Origin: an uncultured Erythrobacter sp.
Lineage (GTDB): Bacteria; Pseudomonadota; Alphaproteobacteria; Sphingomonadales; Sphingomonadaceae
Direction: 5' to 3'
Length of the DNA: 22,756 bases
Assembly (NCBI GenBank): GCA_947258465.1
Contig: CAMYIQ010000219.1
Coordinates: forward strand, 1 to 22,756
This document shows positions 1 through 7,582 of the stretch, one piece after another (position 1 is the first letter of the stretch; every line of letters begins with the position of its first letter). The notes under the pieces were generated by a model that made no database searches, had not been told where the DNA came from, and saw only the letters and a program-made list of their open reading frames with translations. A program made the translations under genes and the position numbers.

Positions 1-38
1 GCACCACGCTCGATGCGATGCTGAAGGAGCTGGCGTGA
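1..38 (+). CDS. sucD: C-terminal end of succinate–CoA ligase alpha subunit (partial, probable)
   Basis: Only the last codons are in the window. They read TTLDAMLKELA and end with TGA at 36–38. The identification rests on position: in many alphaproteobacteria sucCD lies directly upstream of sucAB, and a GTT(L/M)-type C-terminus fits SucD. The enzyme interconverts succinyl-CoA and succinate in the cytoplasm, next to the 2-oxoglutarate dehydrogenase step encoded downstream. The fragment is too short to prove the family, and another suc/mdh-cluster gene remains possible. Confidence 0.5.
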   Translation, partial: TTLDAMLKELA

Positions 39-52
39 TCGCAATTGCCATC

Positions 53-81
53 GTGAGTCCCCGCGTAGGCGGGGACCTCAG
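53..81 (+). repeat. Palindromic repeat copy R1 (forward)
   Basis: A 29-nt unit of the form GTGAGT-CCCCGC-loop-GCGGGG-ACCTCAG (loop GTAG) that folds into a GC-rich stem-loop. It lies just after the sucD end. With R2 (105–133, opposite orientation) it forms an inverted pair. With R3 (433–461) it shares an extended match reaching position 86 (AGTCGGC against GCCGACT), so R1 and R3 behave as inverted repeats around the GIY-YIG gene. Confidence 0.85.
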
Positions 82-104
82 TCGGCAATCCCGGCGTGTT
101 TGGC

Positions 105-133
105 CTGAGACCCCCGCCTTCGCGGGGGATCAG
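105..133 (-). repeat. Palindromic repeat copy R2 (reverse), contains the GIY-YIG start site
   Basis: The unit reads CTGAGA-CCCCCGC-CTTC-GCGGGGG-ATCAG on the plus strand: a 7-bp perfect stem with a CTTC loop, opposite in orientation to R1. Its last base is the G of the GTG start codon of the GIY-YIG gene. The GGGGGA of its right arm lies 3 nt before that codon, where a ribosome binding site would be expected. Confidence 0.85.
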
Positions 134-135
134 TG
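124..135 (+). promoter_or_regulatory. Repeat-derived ribosome binding site and GTG start
   Basis: GGGGGA at 124–129, then TCA, then GTG at 133–135. The purine-rich run can pair with the 16S anti-Shine-Dalgarno sequence if a G·U pair is allowed, although the spacing is short. It is also the 3' arm of the R2 hairpin, so hairpin formation would hide it. No other start upstream keeps the frame open, and the next Met (residue 14) would cut into the GIY half of the domain, so this GTG is the best start. Confidence 0.55.
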
Positions 136-417
136 AAACCGGGATATGTTTATATCCTCGCCAGCAAGCCGATGGGCGTTCTCTATATCGGCGTCACCGA
201 CGACCTCGCGAAGCGAATGGAGCAGCACCGGTCGCAGTCCGTTTCGAGCTTTGCGAGAAAATATAATTGCCATCTCCTCGTATGGTTCGAGGAATTCGAG
301 AACATTCACGATGCCCGCGCGTTCGAGCGTCAGATGAAGAAATGGAACAGGGCTTGGAAGGTCAACCGGATCGTCGAGGCAAATCCTACATGGCACGATT
401 TGGCGCAGGCTCTCTAA
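133..417 (+). CDS. GIY-YIG family endonuclease, stand-alone (COG2827-like)
   Basis: A 94-residue single-domain protein of the small GIY-YIG (UvrC N-terminal-like/URI) group, whose members cut DNA with a catalytic Tyr, Arg and metal-binding Glu. Visible residues are the GYVYIL strand with Tyr5 and Tyr7, LYIG with Tyr18 and Gly20, Arg28 and His32 in KRMEQH, Glu65 in the helix ARAFERQMKKW, and the C-terminal NPTWHDL signature with Asn84. All expected active-site residues are present, so the gene looks intact. It has no separate DNA-binding domain. It starts with GTG inside palindromic repeat R2 and lies between sucD and sucA, enclosed by R1 and R3. The enzyme family is secure. Cellular role and target are unknown; I infer a connection with the repeats. 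Confidence 0.9.
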   Translation: MKPGYVYILASKPMGVLYIGVTDDLAKRMEQHRSQSVSSFARKYNCHLLVWFEEFENIHDARAFERQMKKWNRAWKVNRIVEANPTWHDLAQAL

Positions 418-432
418 TGCCGCACACGCCGA

Positions 433-461
433 CTGAGGCCCACGCCTTCGCGGGGGTTCAC
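433..461 (-). repeat. Palindromic repeat copy R3 (reverse), right boundary of the GIY-YIG module
   Basis: The unit reads CTGAGG-CCCACGC-CTTC-GCGGGGG-TTCAC, same orientation as R2. Extended leftward to 428, it matches the reverse complement of 53–86 at 29 of 34 positions by eye. Its left arm has one A that breaks the stem (CCCACGC against GCGGGGG), so it is a slightly decayed hairpin. It ends 10 nt before the sucA start, and the sucA ribosome binding site (GGAG, 462–465) follows immediately. Confidence 0.8.
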
Positions 462-471
462 GGAGATTAGA

Positions 472-3306
472 ATGGGTAACGAAAGCCACGATTTCCTGCC
501 CGAGATGGGCGATCAGGAAGGCCCGCAACAAGGCCCGAGCTGGGGCAACCCGCGCTGGCTGGCCGAAGTGGTCGATAGCGGGGCGGATCTGACCGCCGCG
601 CTCGATCCTACGCAGATGCGCGCTGCGGTTGCGCAAGCGGCGGAAAGGGCGGGCAAGGCGCTCGACCCCAAGGCGATCGAGCAAGCGGCAGACGATTCGA
701 TCCGTGCGATGCTGCTCGTGCGGCTCTATCGTGTGCGCGGCCATCTGGCGGCCAATCTCGACCCGCTCGACCTGTCCAATCGCGACGTTCCCGAGGACCT
801 CACGCTCGAATGGCACGGTTTCGCCGGACAGGAGAGCAGGGAAGTCTTCGTCGGCGGCGTGTTCGGCTATGAATGGGTCACGGTTGGCGAGCTCTACCGG
901 GCGCTGCGCGCAACCTATTGCGGCAATGTCGGCCTCGAATACATGCATATTTCGGACACGGAGGAGCGCCGCTTCCTCCAGGACAAGTTCGAAACGCCCG
1001 AAGACACGATCCAGTTCACCGACGAAGGCAAGAAGGCGATCCTCGCAGCCGTTATTCGCGGCGAGCAATACGAAACCTTCCTCGGCAAGAAATACGTCGG
1101 CACCAAGCGCTTCGGCCTCGATGGCGGCGAATCCATGATCCCCGCGCTGGAAGCGGTGATCAAATATGGCGGCCAATTGGGCGTGCGCGAGATCATCTAC
1201 GGCATGGCCCACCGCGGCCGGCTCAACGTCCTCGCCAACGTGATGGGCAAGCCCTACAAGGTCATCTTCCACGAATTCTCGGGCGGGAGCGCCAATCCCG
1301 ACGATGTCGGCGGCTCGGGCGATGTGAAATACCACCTCGGCACCAGCACCGACCGCGAATTCGACGGTATCAACGTGCATATGTCGCTGGTTCCCAACCC
1401 CAGCCATCTGGAAGCGGTGAACCCCGTCGTGCTCGGAAAATCCCGAGCGCAGCAGGCGATCCGCGACGATCTGAAGCAGCACGAGCAGGTGCTGCCCGTC
1501 CTCCTCCACGGTGACGCGGCCTTTGCCGGCCAGGGCATCGTGTGGGAGTGCCTCGGCTTCTCGGGCGTGCGCGGCTACAACACAGGCGGCTGCCTGCACT
1601 TCGTCATCAATAACCAGATCGGTTTTACGACCAGCCCACAATTCGCCAGATCGTCACCCTACCCCAGCGATGTGGCCAAAGGCGTCCAGGCGCCGATCCT
1701 CCACGTCAATGGCGACGATCCCGAAGCGGTGACCTTCGCCTGCAAGCTGGCGGTCGAATACCGCCAGACCTTCGGCCGCGACATCGTGATCGACATGTGG
1801 TGCTATCGCCGCTTCGGCCATAATGAAGGCGACGAGCCCAAATTCACCCAGCCGCTCATGTATGACGAGATCCGCCAACATCCCAAGGTCAGCCGGCTCT
1901 ACACCGCCCGGCTCGAGGAAGAGGGCGTGATCGAGAAAGGCTATGCCGACGGGCTGATTTCCGAATTCACCGACCATCTCGAACAGGAATTCGCTGCCGC
2001 CAAGGACTATAAGCCCGACCAGGCCGACTGGTTCGGCGGCCGCTGGGCAGGGATGAACAAGCCGGCCGATCCGGAAACCGCACGCCGCAACGTGGAAACG
2101 GCGATCGGGAAGAAGCTGTTCGACAGCCTCGGCCGCACGCTGACCACCGTTCCCGACGATCTCACGATCCACAAGACGCTGGGCCGCGTGCTCAAGGCCA
2201 AGAGCGACATGTTCGACAGCGGCACGGGCTTCGACTGGGCGACGGCGGAAGCGCTCGCTTTCGGCAGCCTCGTTACCGAAGGCTTCGGCGTCCGCCTGTC
2301 GGGTCAGGATTCGGGCCGCGGCACCTTTAGCCAGCGGCACGCCGTCTGGGTCGACCAGAAGGACGAGCGCAAATACATCCCGCTAACCACGCTGCCGCAC
2401 GGCAAGTTCGAGGTCTATGACAGCCCGCTGTCGGAATATGGCGTGCTCGGCTTCGAATACGGTTTCGCCATGGCCGATCCGAAGAGCCTAGTGATGTGGG
2501 AAGCGCAGTTCGGCGATTTCGCCAATGGCGCGCAAATCATGATCGACCAGTTCATCGCCGCCGGCGAGGTCAAGTGGCTGCGCGCCAACGGCCTCGTGCT
2601 GCTGCTGCCGCATGGCTATGAAGGCCAGGGTCCGGAACACAGTTCAGCCCGCCTCGAACGCTTCCTGCAGCTCTGCGCGAACGACAACATCCAAGTGCTC
2701 AACATCACCACACCGGCGAACTACTTCCACGTTCTGCGCCGCCAGATGCTGCGTAGCTTCCGCAAGCCGATGGTCATCATGACGCCCAAATCGCTGCTGC
2801 GGCATCCGCTGGCGAAATCCGATGCCGAAGACTTCATGGGCGATCATCACTTCATGCGGATCAAATCCGACATGACCGAGATCGACGACAAGAAGGTCAA
2901 GCGTCTCGTGCTGTGTAGCGGCAAGGTGGCGTATGACCTGATGCAGCGCCGCGACGAAGCCGGTCTGGACGATGTCTCGGTGGTCCGGATCGAACAGCTC
3001 TACCCTTTCCCCGGCGAGCCGCTGGCCGTGCGCCTCGAGCGCATGACCAATCTCGAAACCGTGGTCTGGTGCCAGGAAGAGCCGAAGAATAACGGCGCCT
3101 GGTTCTTCGTCGATCGCCTGATCGAAGAATCGCTCACCGCCGCGGGCAAGGACGGCATGCGTCCCTGTTATGCGGGCCGCGAGGTCGCCGCCTCGCCCGC
3201 CACGGGTTATGCCAGCCGCCACCAGGTGCAGCAGGAAGCCCTCGTCAACATCGCGCTCGGACTGAATGGCGGCTCCACGCCCAAGGTCCGCAGCGACTGC
3301 AACTGA
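472..3306 (+). CDS. sucA: 2-oxoglutarate dehydrogenase E1 component
   Basis: A 944-residue thiamine-diphosphate-dependent decarboxylase that oxidatively decarboxylates 2-oxoglutarate and passes the succinyl group to the lipoyl arm of SucB, in the cytoplasmic TCA-cycle complex. Family landmarks are the short N-terminal E2-contact region (about 1–60), GMAHRGRLNVLANV near 244–257, the cofactor-site segment LHGDAAFAGQG near 345, FTTSPQFARSSPYPSDVAKG just after it, FGHNEGDEP near 448, and a complete transketolase-like C-terminal half (SEYGVLGFEYG, LLLPHGYEGQGPEHSSARLERFLQL). The length is normal for the family. The ATG at 472 is preceded by GGAG 6 nt upstream, immediately outside repeat R3. sucB follows after 28 nt with its own Shine-Dalgarno, consistent with one operon. 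Confidence 0.98.
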   Translation: MGNESHDFLPEMGDQEGPQQGPSWGNPRWLAEVVDSGADLTAALDPTQMRAAVAQAAERAGKALDPKAIEQAADDSIRAMLLVRLYRVRGHLAANLDPLDLSNRDVPEDLTLEWHGFAGQESREVFVGGVFGYEWVTVGELYRALRATYCGNVGLEYMHISDTEERRFLQDKFETPEDTIQFTDEGKKAILAAVIRGEQYETFLGKKYVGTKRFGLDGGESMIPALEAVIKYGGQLGVREIIYGMAHRGRLNVLANVMGKPYKVIFHEFSGGSANPDDVGGSGDVKYHLGTSTDREFDGINVHMSLVPNPSHLEAVNPVVLGKSRAQQAIRDDLKQHEQVLPVLLHGDAAFAGQGIVWECLGFSGVRGYNTGGCLHFVINNQIGFTTSPQFARSSPYPSDVAKGVQAPILHVNGDDPEAVTFACKLAVEYRQTFGRDIVIDMWCYRRFGHNEGDEPKFTQPLMYDEIRQHPKVSRLYTARLEEEGVIEKGYADGLISEFTDHLEQEFAAAKDYKPDQADWFGGRWAGMNKPADPETARRNVETAIGKKLFDSLGRTLTTVPDDLTIHKTLGRVLKAKSDMFDSGTGFDWATAEALAFGSLVTEGFGVRLSGQDSGRGTFSQRHAVWVDQKDERKYIPLTTLPHGKFEVYDSPLSEYGVLGFEYGFAMADPKSLVMWEAQFGDFANGAQIMIDQFIAAGEVKWLRANGLVLLLPHGYEGQGPEHSSARLERFLQLCANDNIQVLNITTPANYFHVLRRQMLRSFRKPMVIMTPKSLLRHPLAKSDAEDFMGDHHFMRIKSDMTEIDDKKVKRLVLCSGKVAYDLMQRRDEAGLDDVSVVRIEQLYPFPGEPLAVRLERMTNLETVVWCQEEPKNNGAWFFVDRLIEESLTAAGKDGMRPCYAGREVAASPATGYASRHQVQQEALVNIALGLNGGSTPKVRSDCN

Positions 3307-3334
3307 TCCCATAAGGCCGAAGGAGCCACACATT

Positions 3335-4561
3335 ATGGCCACCGAAGTCAAAGTCCCCACGCTGGGTGAATCGGTCACCGAAGCTAGCGTCGGCGAACTG
3401 CTCAAGAATGTCGGCGACGCGGTCGCGGCAGACGAGCCGATCATCAGCCTCGAGACCGACAAGGTCGCGGTGGAGGCCCCCTCCCCCGTTGCCGGTGTCA
3501 TCAAAGAGTTCAAGGTTGCGGTCGGCGACACGGTCGAGGTGGACTCGGTCATCGCCGTGATCGAGGAAGGCGCCGCTCCGGCTGCCAAGGGCGAGGAAGC
3601 CGGCCGCGCGAGCGAACAGCGCGAAGAAGGCAAGACCGAACGCGCCGAGGCTCCCGCAGCTTCCGCCGACGCGTCGCAAACCCTGTCGCCCGCCGTGCGC
3701 CGCGCGGTTCTGGAACACGGTGTCGACCCCTCGACCATCAAGGGCACCGGCAAGGACGGCCGCCTGACCAAGGAAGACGTGATCGCGGCAGCGAAGAATA
3801 AGGGTGCGTCTGCCGATACCGCCCCCGCCCCCGCCGCTGCACCCGCTTCCGCCGGCGGCGAGCGCCGCGAGGAACGCGTCAAGATGACGCGGATGCGCCA
3901 GACCATCGCCAAGCGGCTCAAGGGCGCGCAGGAAAACGCGGCACTGCTGACCACTTTCAACGACGTCGACATGTCGGCTGTCATGGAAGCGCGCGGCAAG
4001 TTCAAGGATCTGTTTGCCAAGAAGCACGATATCCGCCTCGGCTTCATGGGCTTTTTCGCCAAGGCCGCCTGCCTTGCGCTGAAGGACGTGCCGTCGGTCA
4101 ACGCCTATATCGAAGGCGACGAGATCGTGTACCACGATTACGTCGACATTTCGGTCGCGGTGTCTGCTCCCAACGGCCTCGTGGTCCCGGTTATCCGCGA
4201 CGCGCAGGACAAGGGCTTTGCCCGCATCGAGAAGGACATCGCCGATTTCGGCAAGCGCGCCAAGGAAGGCACGCTGACGATGGAAGACATGAAGGGCGGC
4301 ACCTTCACCATCTCGAACGGCGGCGTATTCGGATCGCTCATGTCGACCCCGATCATCAACCCGCCGCAGAGCGCCGTCCTCGGCCTCCACCGTATCGAGG
4401 ACCGCCCCGTGGTGGTGAATGGCGAAATCGTCATCCGCCCGATGATGTATATCGCCCTGTCCTACGACCACCGCCTGATCGACGGGCGCGAGGCAGTGAC
4501 CGCACTCAAGATCATCAAGGAAGCGATCGAAGATCCGACCCGGATGCTGATCGACCTCTGA
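3335..4561 (+). CDS. sucB: Dihydrolipoyllysine-residue succinyltransferase (E2 of 2-oxoglutarate dehydrogenase)
   Basis: A 408-residue E2 core enzyme that transfers the succinyl group from lipoyl-lysine to CoA. The lipoyl domain spans about 1–77, with the lipoylated Lys43 in ETDKVAVE. An Ala/Glu-rich linker follows, then the peripheral E1/E3-binding domain near 112–147 (LSPAVRRAVLEHGVDPSTIKGTG), a second Ala/Pro linker, and the catalytic domain. The active-site motif is DHRLIDG, with His379 and Asp383. The ATG at 3335 is preferred over an in-frame upstream start at 3266 because it begins the lipoyl domain directly (MATEVKVPTLGES) and has AGGAG at 3321–3325. The upstream start would overlap sucA. 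There is a single lipoyl domain, as in typical SucB. Confidence 0.98.
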   Translation: MATEVKVPTLGESVTEASVGELLKNVGDAVAADEPIISLETDKVAVEAPSPVAGVIKEFKVAVGDTVEVDSVIAVIEEGAAPAAKGEEAGRASEQREEGKTERAEAPAASADASQTLSPAVRRAVLEHGVDPSTIKGTGKDGRLTKEDVIAAAKNKGASADTAPAPAAAPASAGGERREERVKMTRMRQTIAKRLKGAQENAALLTTFNDVDMSAVMEARGKFKDLFAKKHDIRLGFMGFFAKAACLALKDVPSVNAYIEGDEIVYHDYVDISVAVSAPNGLVVPVIRDAQDKGFARIEKDIADFGKRAKEGTLTMEDMKGGTFTISNGGVFGSLMSTPIINPPQSAVLGLHRIEDRPVVVNGEIVIRPMMYIALSYDHRLIDGREAVTALKIIKEAIEDPTRMLIDL

Positions 4562-4570
4562 GGAAAGACA

Positions 4571-5152
4571 ATGGGTATCGCCTACTGCCTGGTCCGCACC
4601 AGCCCGGACGTCGTGGAGCAACTCCGCGAACGACCGAAGGCGCTTGCAAAATTCCTCTACCCCGATGACGACGTGTACGAGGCCCCAAAACCCAGGCTGC
4701 TGGCGCAGCTGTTCGGGAAAAAGAGGGCACTAGATACTCGCCCTGTCCCGGCGCGACAGGATGGCGACGAGACCGACCTCGATAAGAGTTGGCACTTCGT
4801 CCACTATCTGCTGTGCGGCGACACTGGGCGTGGAGAAGGCCCCTTGGCGCTGATCGGGCAGGACCAGCATCCATTGGCGGATCTTGATCTCGGCCTTGGC
4901 AAGCCCAACGTCATCTCCGCTGCCAGCGTTCGAGCTTTTTCCGAGGCTTCCGCAGCCTTGAGCGACGAAGATTTCCTACAGCGCTTCCAGCCTGATGTTA
5001 TGCCTCTCAACGACTTATATCTCGGTCAGGTTGTTCAGCGCGGCGAAGCTGACGATATACGGGAATATGCACTCGAAAATTTCCACGGACTGCGCGATTT
5101 CGTGCGCCAGGCCGCAGACCGTGATGAGGCACTCATCACTTATTATTGCTAG
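4571..5152 (+). CDS. DUF1877 (YfbM-like) family protein
   Basis: A 193-residue soluble protein with the DUF1877/YfbM signature: an N-terminal MGIAYCLVRTSPDVVEQL segment, the central DLDKSWHFVHYLLCGD block (about 69–84), a LQRFQPDVMPLNDLY region and a C-terminal LRDFVRQAADRDEALITYYC segment. No signal peptide or membrane span is evident. The family has no established biochemical function. It sits between sucB (9 nt upstream) and lpdA (11 nt downstream), so it is probably co-transcribed with the dehydrogenase genes. Its second half looks less GC-rich than its neighbours and it is not a component of the complex, which suggests later insertion. Family assignment comes from motif memory. Confidence 0.8.
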   Translation: MGIAYCLVRTSPDVVEQLRERPKALAKFLYPDDDVYEAPKPRLLAQLFGKKRALDTRPVPARQDGDETDLDKSWHFVHYLLCGDTGRGEGPLALIGQDQHPLADLDLGLGKPNVISAASVRAFSEASAALSDEDFLQRFQPDVMPLNDLYLGQVVQRGEADDIREYALENFHGLRDFVRQAADRDEALITYYC

Positions 5153-5163
5153 GTTAGAAAGAC

Positions 5164-6576
5164 ATGGCTGAATACGACTACGACGTTCTTGTCATCGGTG
5201 CTGGCCCGGGGGGCTATGTCGCCGCGATCCGTGCGGCGCAGCTGGGGCTGAAGACCGCTTGCGCCGAAAGCCGCGAAACGCTGGGCGGGACCTGCCTCAA
5301 TGTCGGCTGCATCCCCTCCAAGGCGATGCTGCACGCTTCGGAATATTTCGACGCTGCCAGCAATGGCGCGATGGCCGATATGGGCGTCGAAGTCGCTCCC
5401 AAACTCAATCTCGACACAATGCACGCCCAGCGCCGCGATGCAGTGAAGGGTCTGACCGGCGGCATCGAATTCCTGTTCAAGAAGAACAAGATCGACTGGA
5501 AGAAAGGCCATGCCACCTTCCAGGACGCGCATACCGTGAAAGTGGGCGACGAGACGGTCACTGCCAAGGATGTGATCATCGCCACGGGCTCCTCGGTCAC
5601 GCCGCTTCCCGGCGTCGAGGTCGACAATGACAAGCACATCGTGGTCGATTCCACCGGCGCGCTCGAACTGCCCAAGGTGCCCAAGAAGATGGTCGTCATC
5701 GGCGGCGGCGTGATCGGGCTGGAACTGGGCTCGGTCTGGAACCGCCTCGGCGCGGAAGTCGTCGTGGTCGAATTCCTCGAGAAGCTGCTGCCCGGCATGG
5801 ACGACGATGTCCGCAAGGAAGCGGCCAAGATCTTCAAGAAACAAGGCATGGAACTGCGCCTGTCGACCAAGGTTACCGGCTGCACGGTCAAGGGCAAGAA
5901 GGCCACGCTGACGCTCGAACCCGCTGCCGGCGGCGACGAGGAAACGCTAGAGGCCGATTGCGTGCTGGTGTCGATCGGTCGGCGTCCGAACACCGAAGGC
6001 CTGGGCCTCGATGCCATCGGGCTGGCGCTCAACAAGCGCGGCCAGATCGAAACCGATCACGATTTCCGCACTACGATCGACGGAGTCTGGGCCATCGGCG
6101 ACGTGGTCCCCGGCCCGATGCTCGCGCACAAGGCCGAAGATGAAGGCATTGCCTGCGCGGAGAACATCGCTGGGCAGACCGGCATTGTGAACCACGATGT
6201 CATCCCCGGCGTGGTCTATACCTGGCCCGAATTTGCCGGTGTCGGCCTCACCACGGAAGAAGCCATCGAGAAGATGGGCGGCGACAAGGCCAAGGTGAAG
6301 ATCGGCAAGTTCCCGATGCTCGCCAACAGCCGCGCCAAGACCAATCACGAACCCGACGGTTTCGTGAAGGTCATCGCCGAGGCCGAGAGCGACCGCGTGC
6401 TCGGCGTATGGGCGATCGCCAGCGTCGCCGGCACGATGATCGCACAGGCTGCGCAGGCTATGGAATTCGGCGCCACGAGCGAAGACATCGCCTACACCTG
6501 CCACGCCCACCCGACGCATTCCGAAGCGATCAAAGAAGCGGCGATGGCGGTCCAGGGCAAACCGATCCACATTTGA
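5164..6576 (+). CDS. lpdA: Dihydrolipoyl dehydrogenase (E3)
   Basis: A 470-residue FAD-dependent disulfide oxidoreductase that reoxidises dihydrolipoamide on SucB with NAD+. The FAD-binding GAGPGGYVAAIRAAQLG lies at about 12–28. The redox disulfide is Cys44–Cys49 in GGTCLNVGCIPSK. The NAD-binding GGGVIGLELGSVW is near 178–190, the second FAD contact is AIGDVV near 315–320, and the C-terminal catalytic dyad is His449–Glu454 in HPTHSE. All catalytic residues are present and the length is standard. Its place downstream of sucAB suggests it serves the 2-oxoglutarate complex; it may also serve pyruvate dehydrogenase if no other E3 exists in the genome. Confidence 0.97.
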   Translation: MAEYDYDVLVIGAGPGGYVAAIRAAQLGLKTACAESRETLGGTCLNVGCIPSKAMLHASEYFDAASNGAMADMGVEVAPKLNLDTMHAQRRDAVKGLTGGIEFLFKKNKIDWKKGHATFQDAHTVKVGDETVTAKDVIIATGSSVTPLPGVEVDNDKHIVVDSTGALELPKVPKKMVVIGGGVIGLELGSVWNRLGAEVVVVEFLEKLLPGMDDDVRKEAAKIFKKQGMELRLSTKVTGCTVKGKKATLTLEPAAGGDEETLEADCVLVSIGRRPNTEGLGLDAIGLALNKRGQIETDHDFRTTIDGVWAIGDVVPGPMLAHKAEDEGIACAENIAGQTGIVNHDVIPGVVYTWPEFAGVGLTTEEAIEKMGGDKAKVKIGKFPMLANSRAKTNHEPDGFVKVIAEAESDRVLGVWAIASVAGTMIAQAAQAMEFGATSEDIAYTCHAHPTHSEAIKEAAMAVQGKPIHI

Positions 6577-6595
6577 CTGTAGAGGAAGTCCGATC

Positions 6596-7582
6596 ATGGC
6601 CCGCAGCGTTGCAATCATCGGTGCGGGTCAGATCGGTCATGCCGCATGGCAGTGCCTCGGCGATACAGCGCATGTCGTCACGGTCCACGCGCGCTCAACG
6701 CCAGACTGGTTGAGCGGGTCCAAAGACCAATTCTGGCCCTACATACTCGATGAACAGCCAGCGCCAGAGACGGAAGTCGTGTTCGACACGATCGCCTTCG
6801 ATGCCGCAGATATCGAGCGCTATGATCCCGACCGTGTCGGGCGCCTTGTCGTGGTTTCGTCGGCCAGCGTATATTGCGATACCAACGGTCGGACACTCGA
6901 CGAAGCTGCGCAGAACGGCTTTCCCGAATTCGACGGACCGATCACCGAGGCGCAACCTACCGTCTCCGCCGGGCCTGAAACCTATTCTACCCGCAAAATA
7001 CGACTGGAAGAACGCGCGCTTGAACTGTTCGGGGACCGCGCGACGATCCTAAGGCCCTGCGCCATATACGGATCACATAGCCGGCATCCCCGCGAATGGT
7101 GGTTCGTCAAGCGAATGCTGGACGGGAGGCGACGCATCCCCCTGGCCTGTTCCGGCGACTCGAAGTTTCAGACAACAAGCAGCGATTTGATCGGCAATTT
7201 CGTCTCGGCGGCGATCGAAAGGGAGTTGGGTGGCATCTACAATATCGCAGATGTCTTTTCTCCGTCTGTACTGGAGATCGGCGAGGCGATCGCGCGGATA
7301 GTGGGGGCGGAAGTGCAAATCGAGCCCATCGAAGGCTACCCCGACAATTTCGTAGGCCGCACACCGTGGTCGGTCCCGCGCCCCTTCGTCGTCGATGGGC
7401 GCAAGGCGATAGACGAAGGCGGGCTGGCAACGACCGAGTACGAGGGAGAAGCTGACAAGGCCGTAACGTGGCTCCAGGATCTCGCTCCCGCCGATTGGCG
7501 CACAGCGTTCCCGCAGCTTGCCAAATACCCTTGGGACTTGTTCGACTACGCGGCAGAAGACGCCTTTCTAGGTGCCGTTTGA
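6596..7582 (+). CDS. NAD(P)-dependent epimerase/dehydratase-like protein (extended SDR)
   Basis: A 328-residue Rossmann-fold protein. The N-terminal dinucleotide loop is GAGQIG (9–14). The SSASVY block (88–93) and YSTRK (Tyr130, Lys134) correspond to the Ser and YxxxK elements of extended short-chain dehydrogenases, followed by the ILRPCAIYGSHSRHP segment common in NAD-dependent sugar epimerases. The C-terminal half carries the substrate domain. The loop is GxGxxG rather than the GxxGxxG most usual in extended SDRs, so a reductase-like substrate is possible. The substrate cannot be read from sequence. The gene follows lpdA by 19 nt with GAGGAAG as ribosome binding site, and its TGA abuts the ATG of the next gene, suggesting translational coupling. 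Confidence 0.8.
   Translation: MARSVAIIGAGQIGHAAWQCLGDTAHVVTVHARSTPDWLSGSKDQFWPYILDEQPAPETEVVFDTIAFDAADIERYDPDRVGRLVVVSSASVYCDTNGRTLDEAAQNGFPEFDGPITEAQPTVSAGPETYSTRKIRLEERALELFGDRATILRPCAIYGSHSRHPREWWFVKRMLDGRRRIPLACSGDSKFQTTSSDLIGNFVSAAIERELGGIYNIADVFSPSVLEIGEAIARIVGAEVQIEPIEGYPDNFVGRTPWSVPRPFVVDGRKAIDEGGLATTEYEGEADKAVTWLQDLAPADWRTAFPQLAKYPWDLFDYAAEDAFLGAV

Noticed and set aside
53..461. CRISPR array
   Set aside because: The repeats are palindromic, alternate in orientation and are not regularly spaced, and no cas genes are present.
53..461. Classical insertion sequence
   Set aside because: There is no DDE or HUH transposase, and no target duplication could be seen at the ends. The GIY-YIG unit is treated as a repeat-associated module instead.
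130..1641. A 503-codon open frame on the minus strand antisense to the GIY-YIG gene and sucA
   Set aside because: Its composition is that of an antisense shadow of a GC-rich gene, no family motif is visible, and it lies opposite the well-supported sucA.
2644..4621. Long minus-strand open frames antisense to sucA, sucB and the DUF1877 gene
   Set aside because: Low-complexity antisense translations with no motif, opposite genes with complete catalytic signatures.
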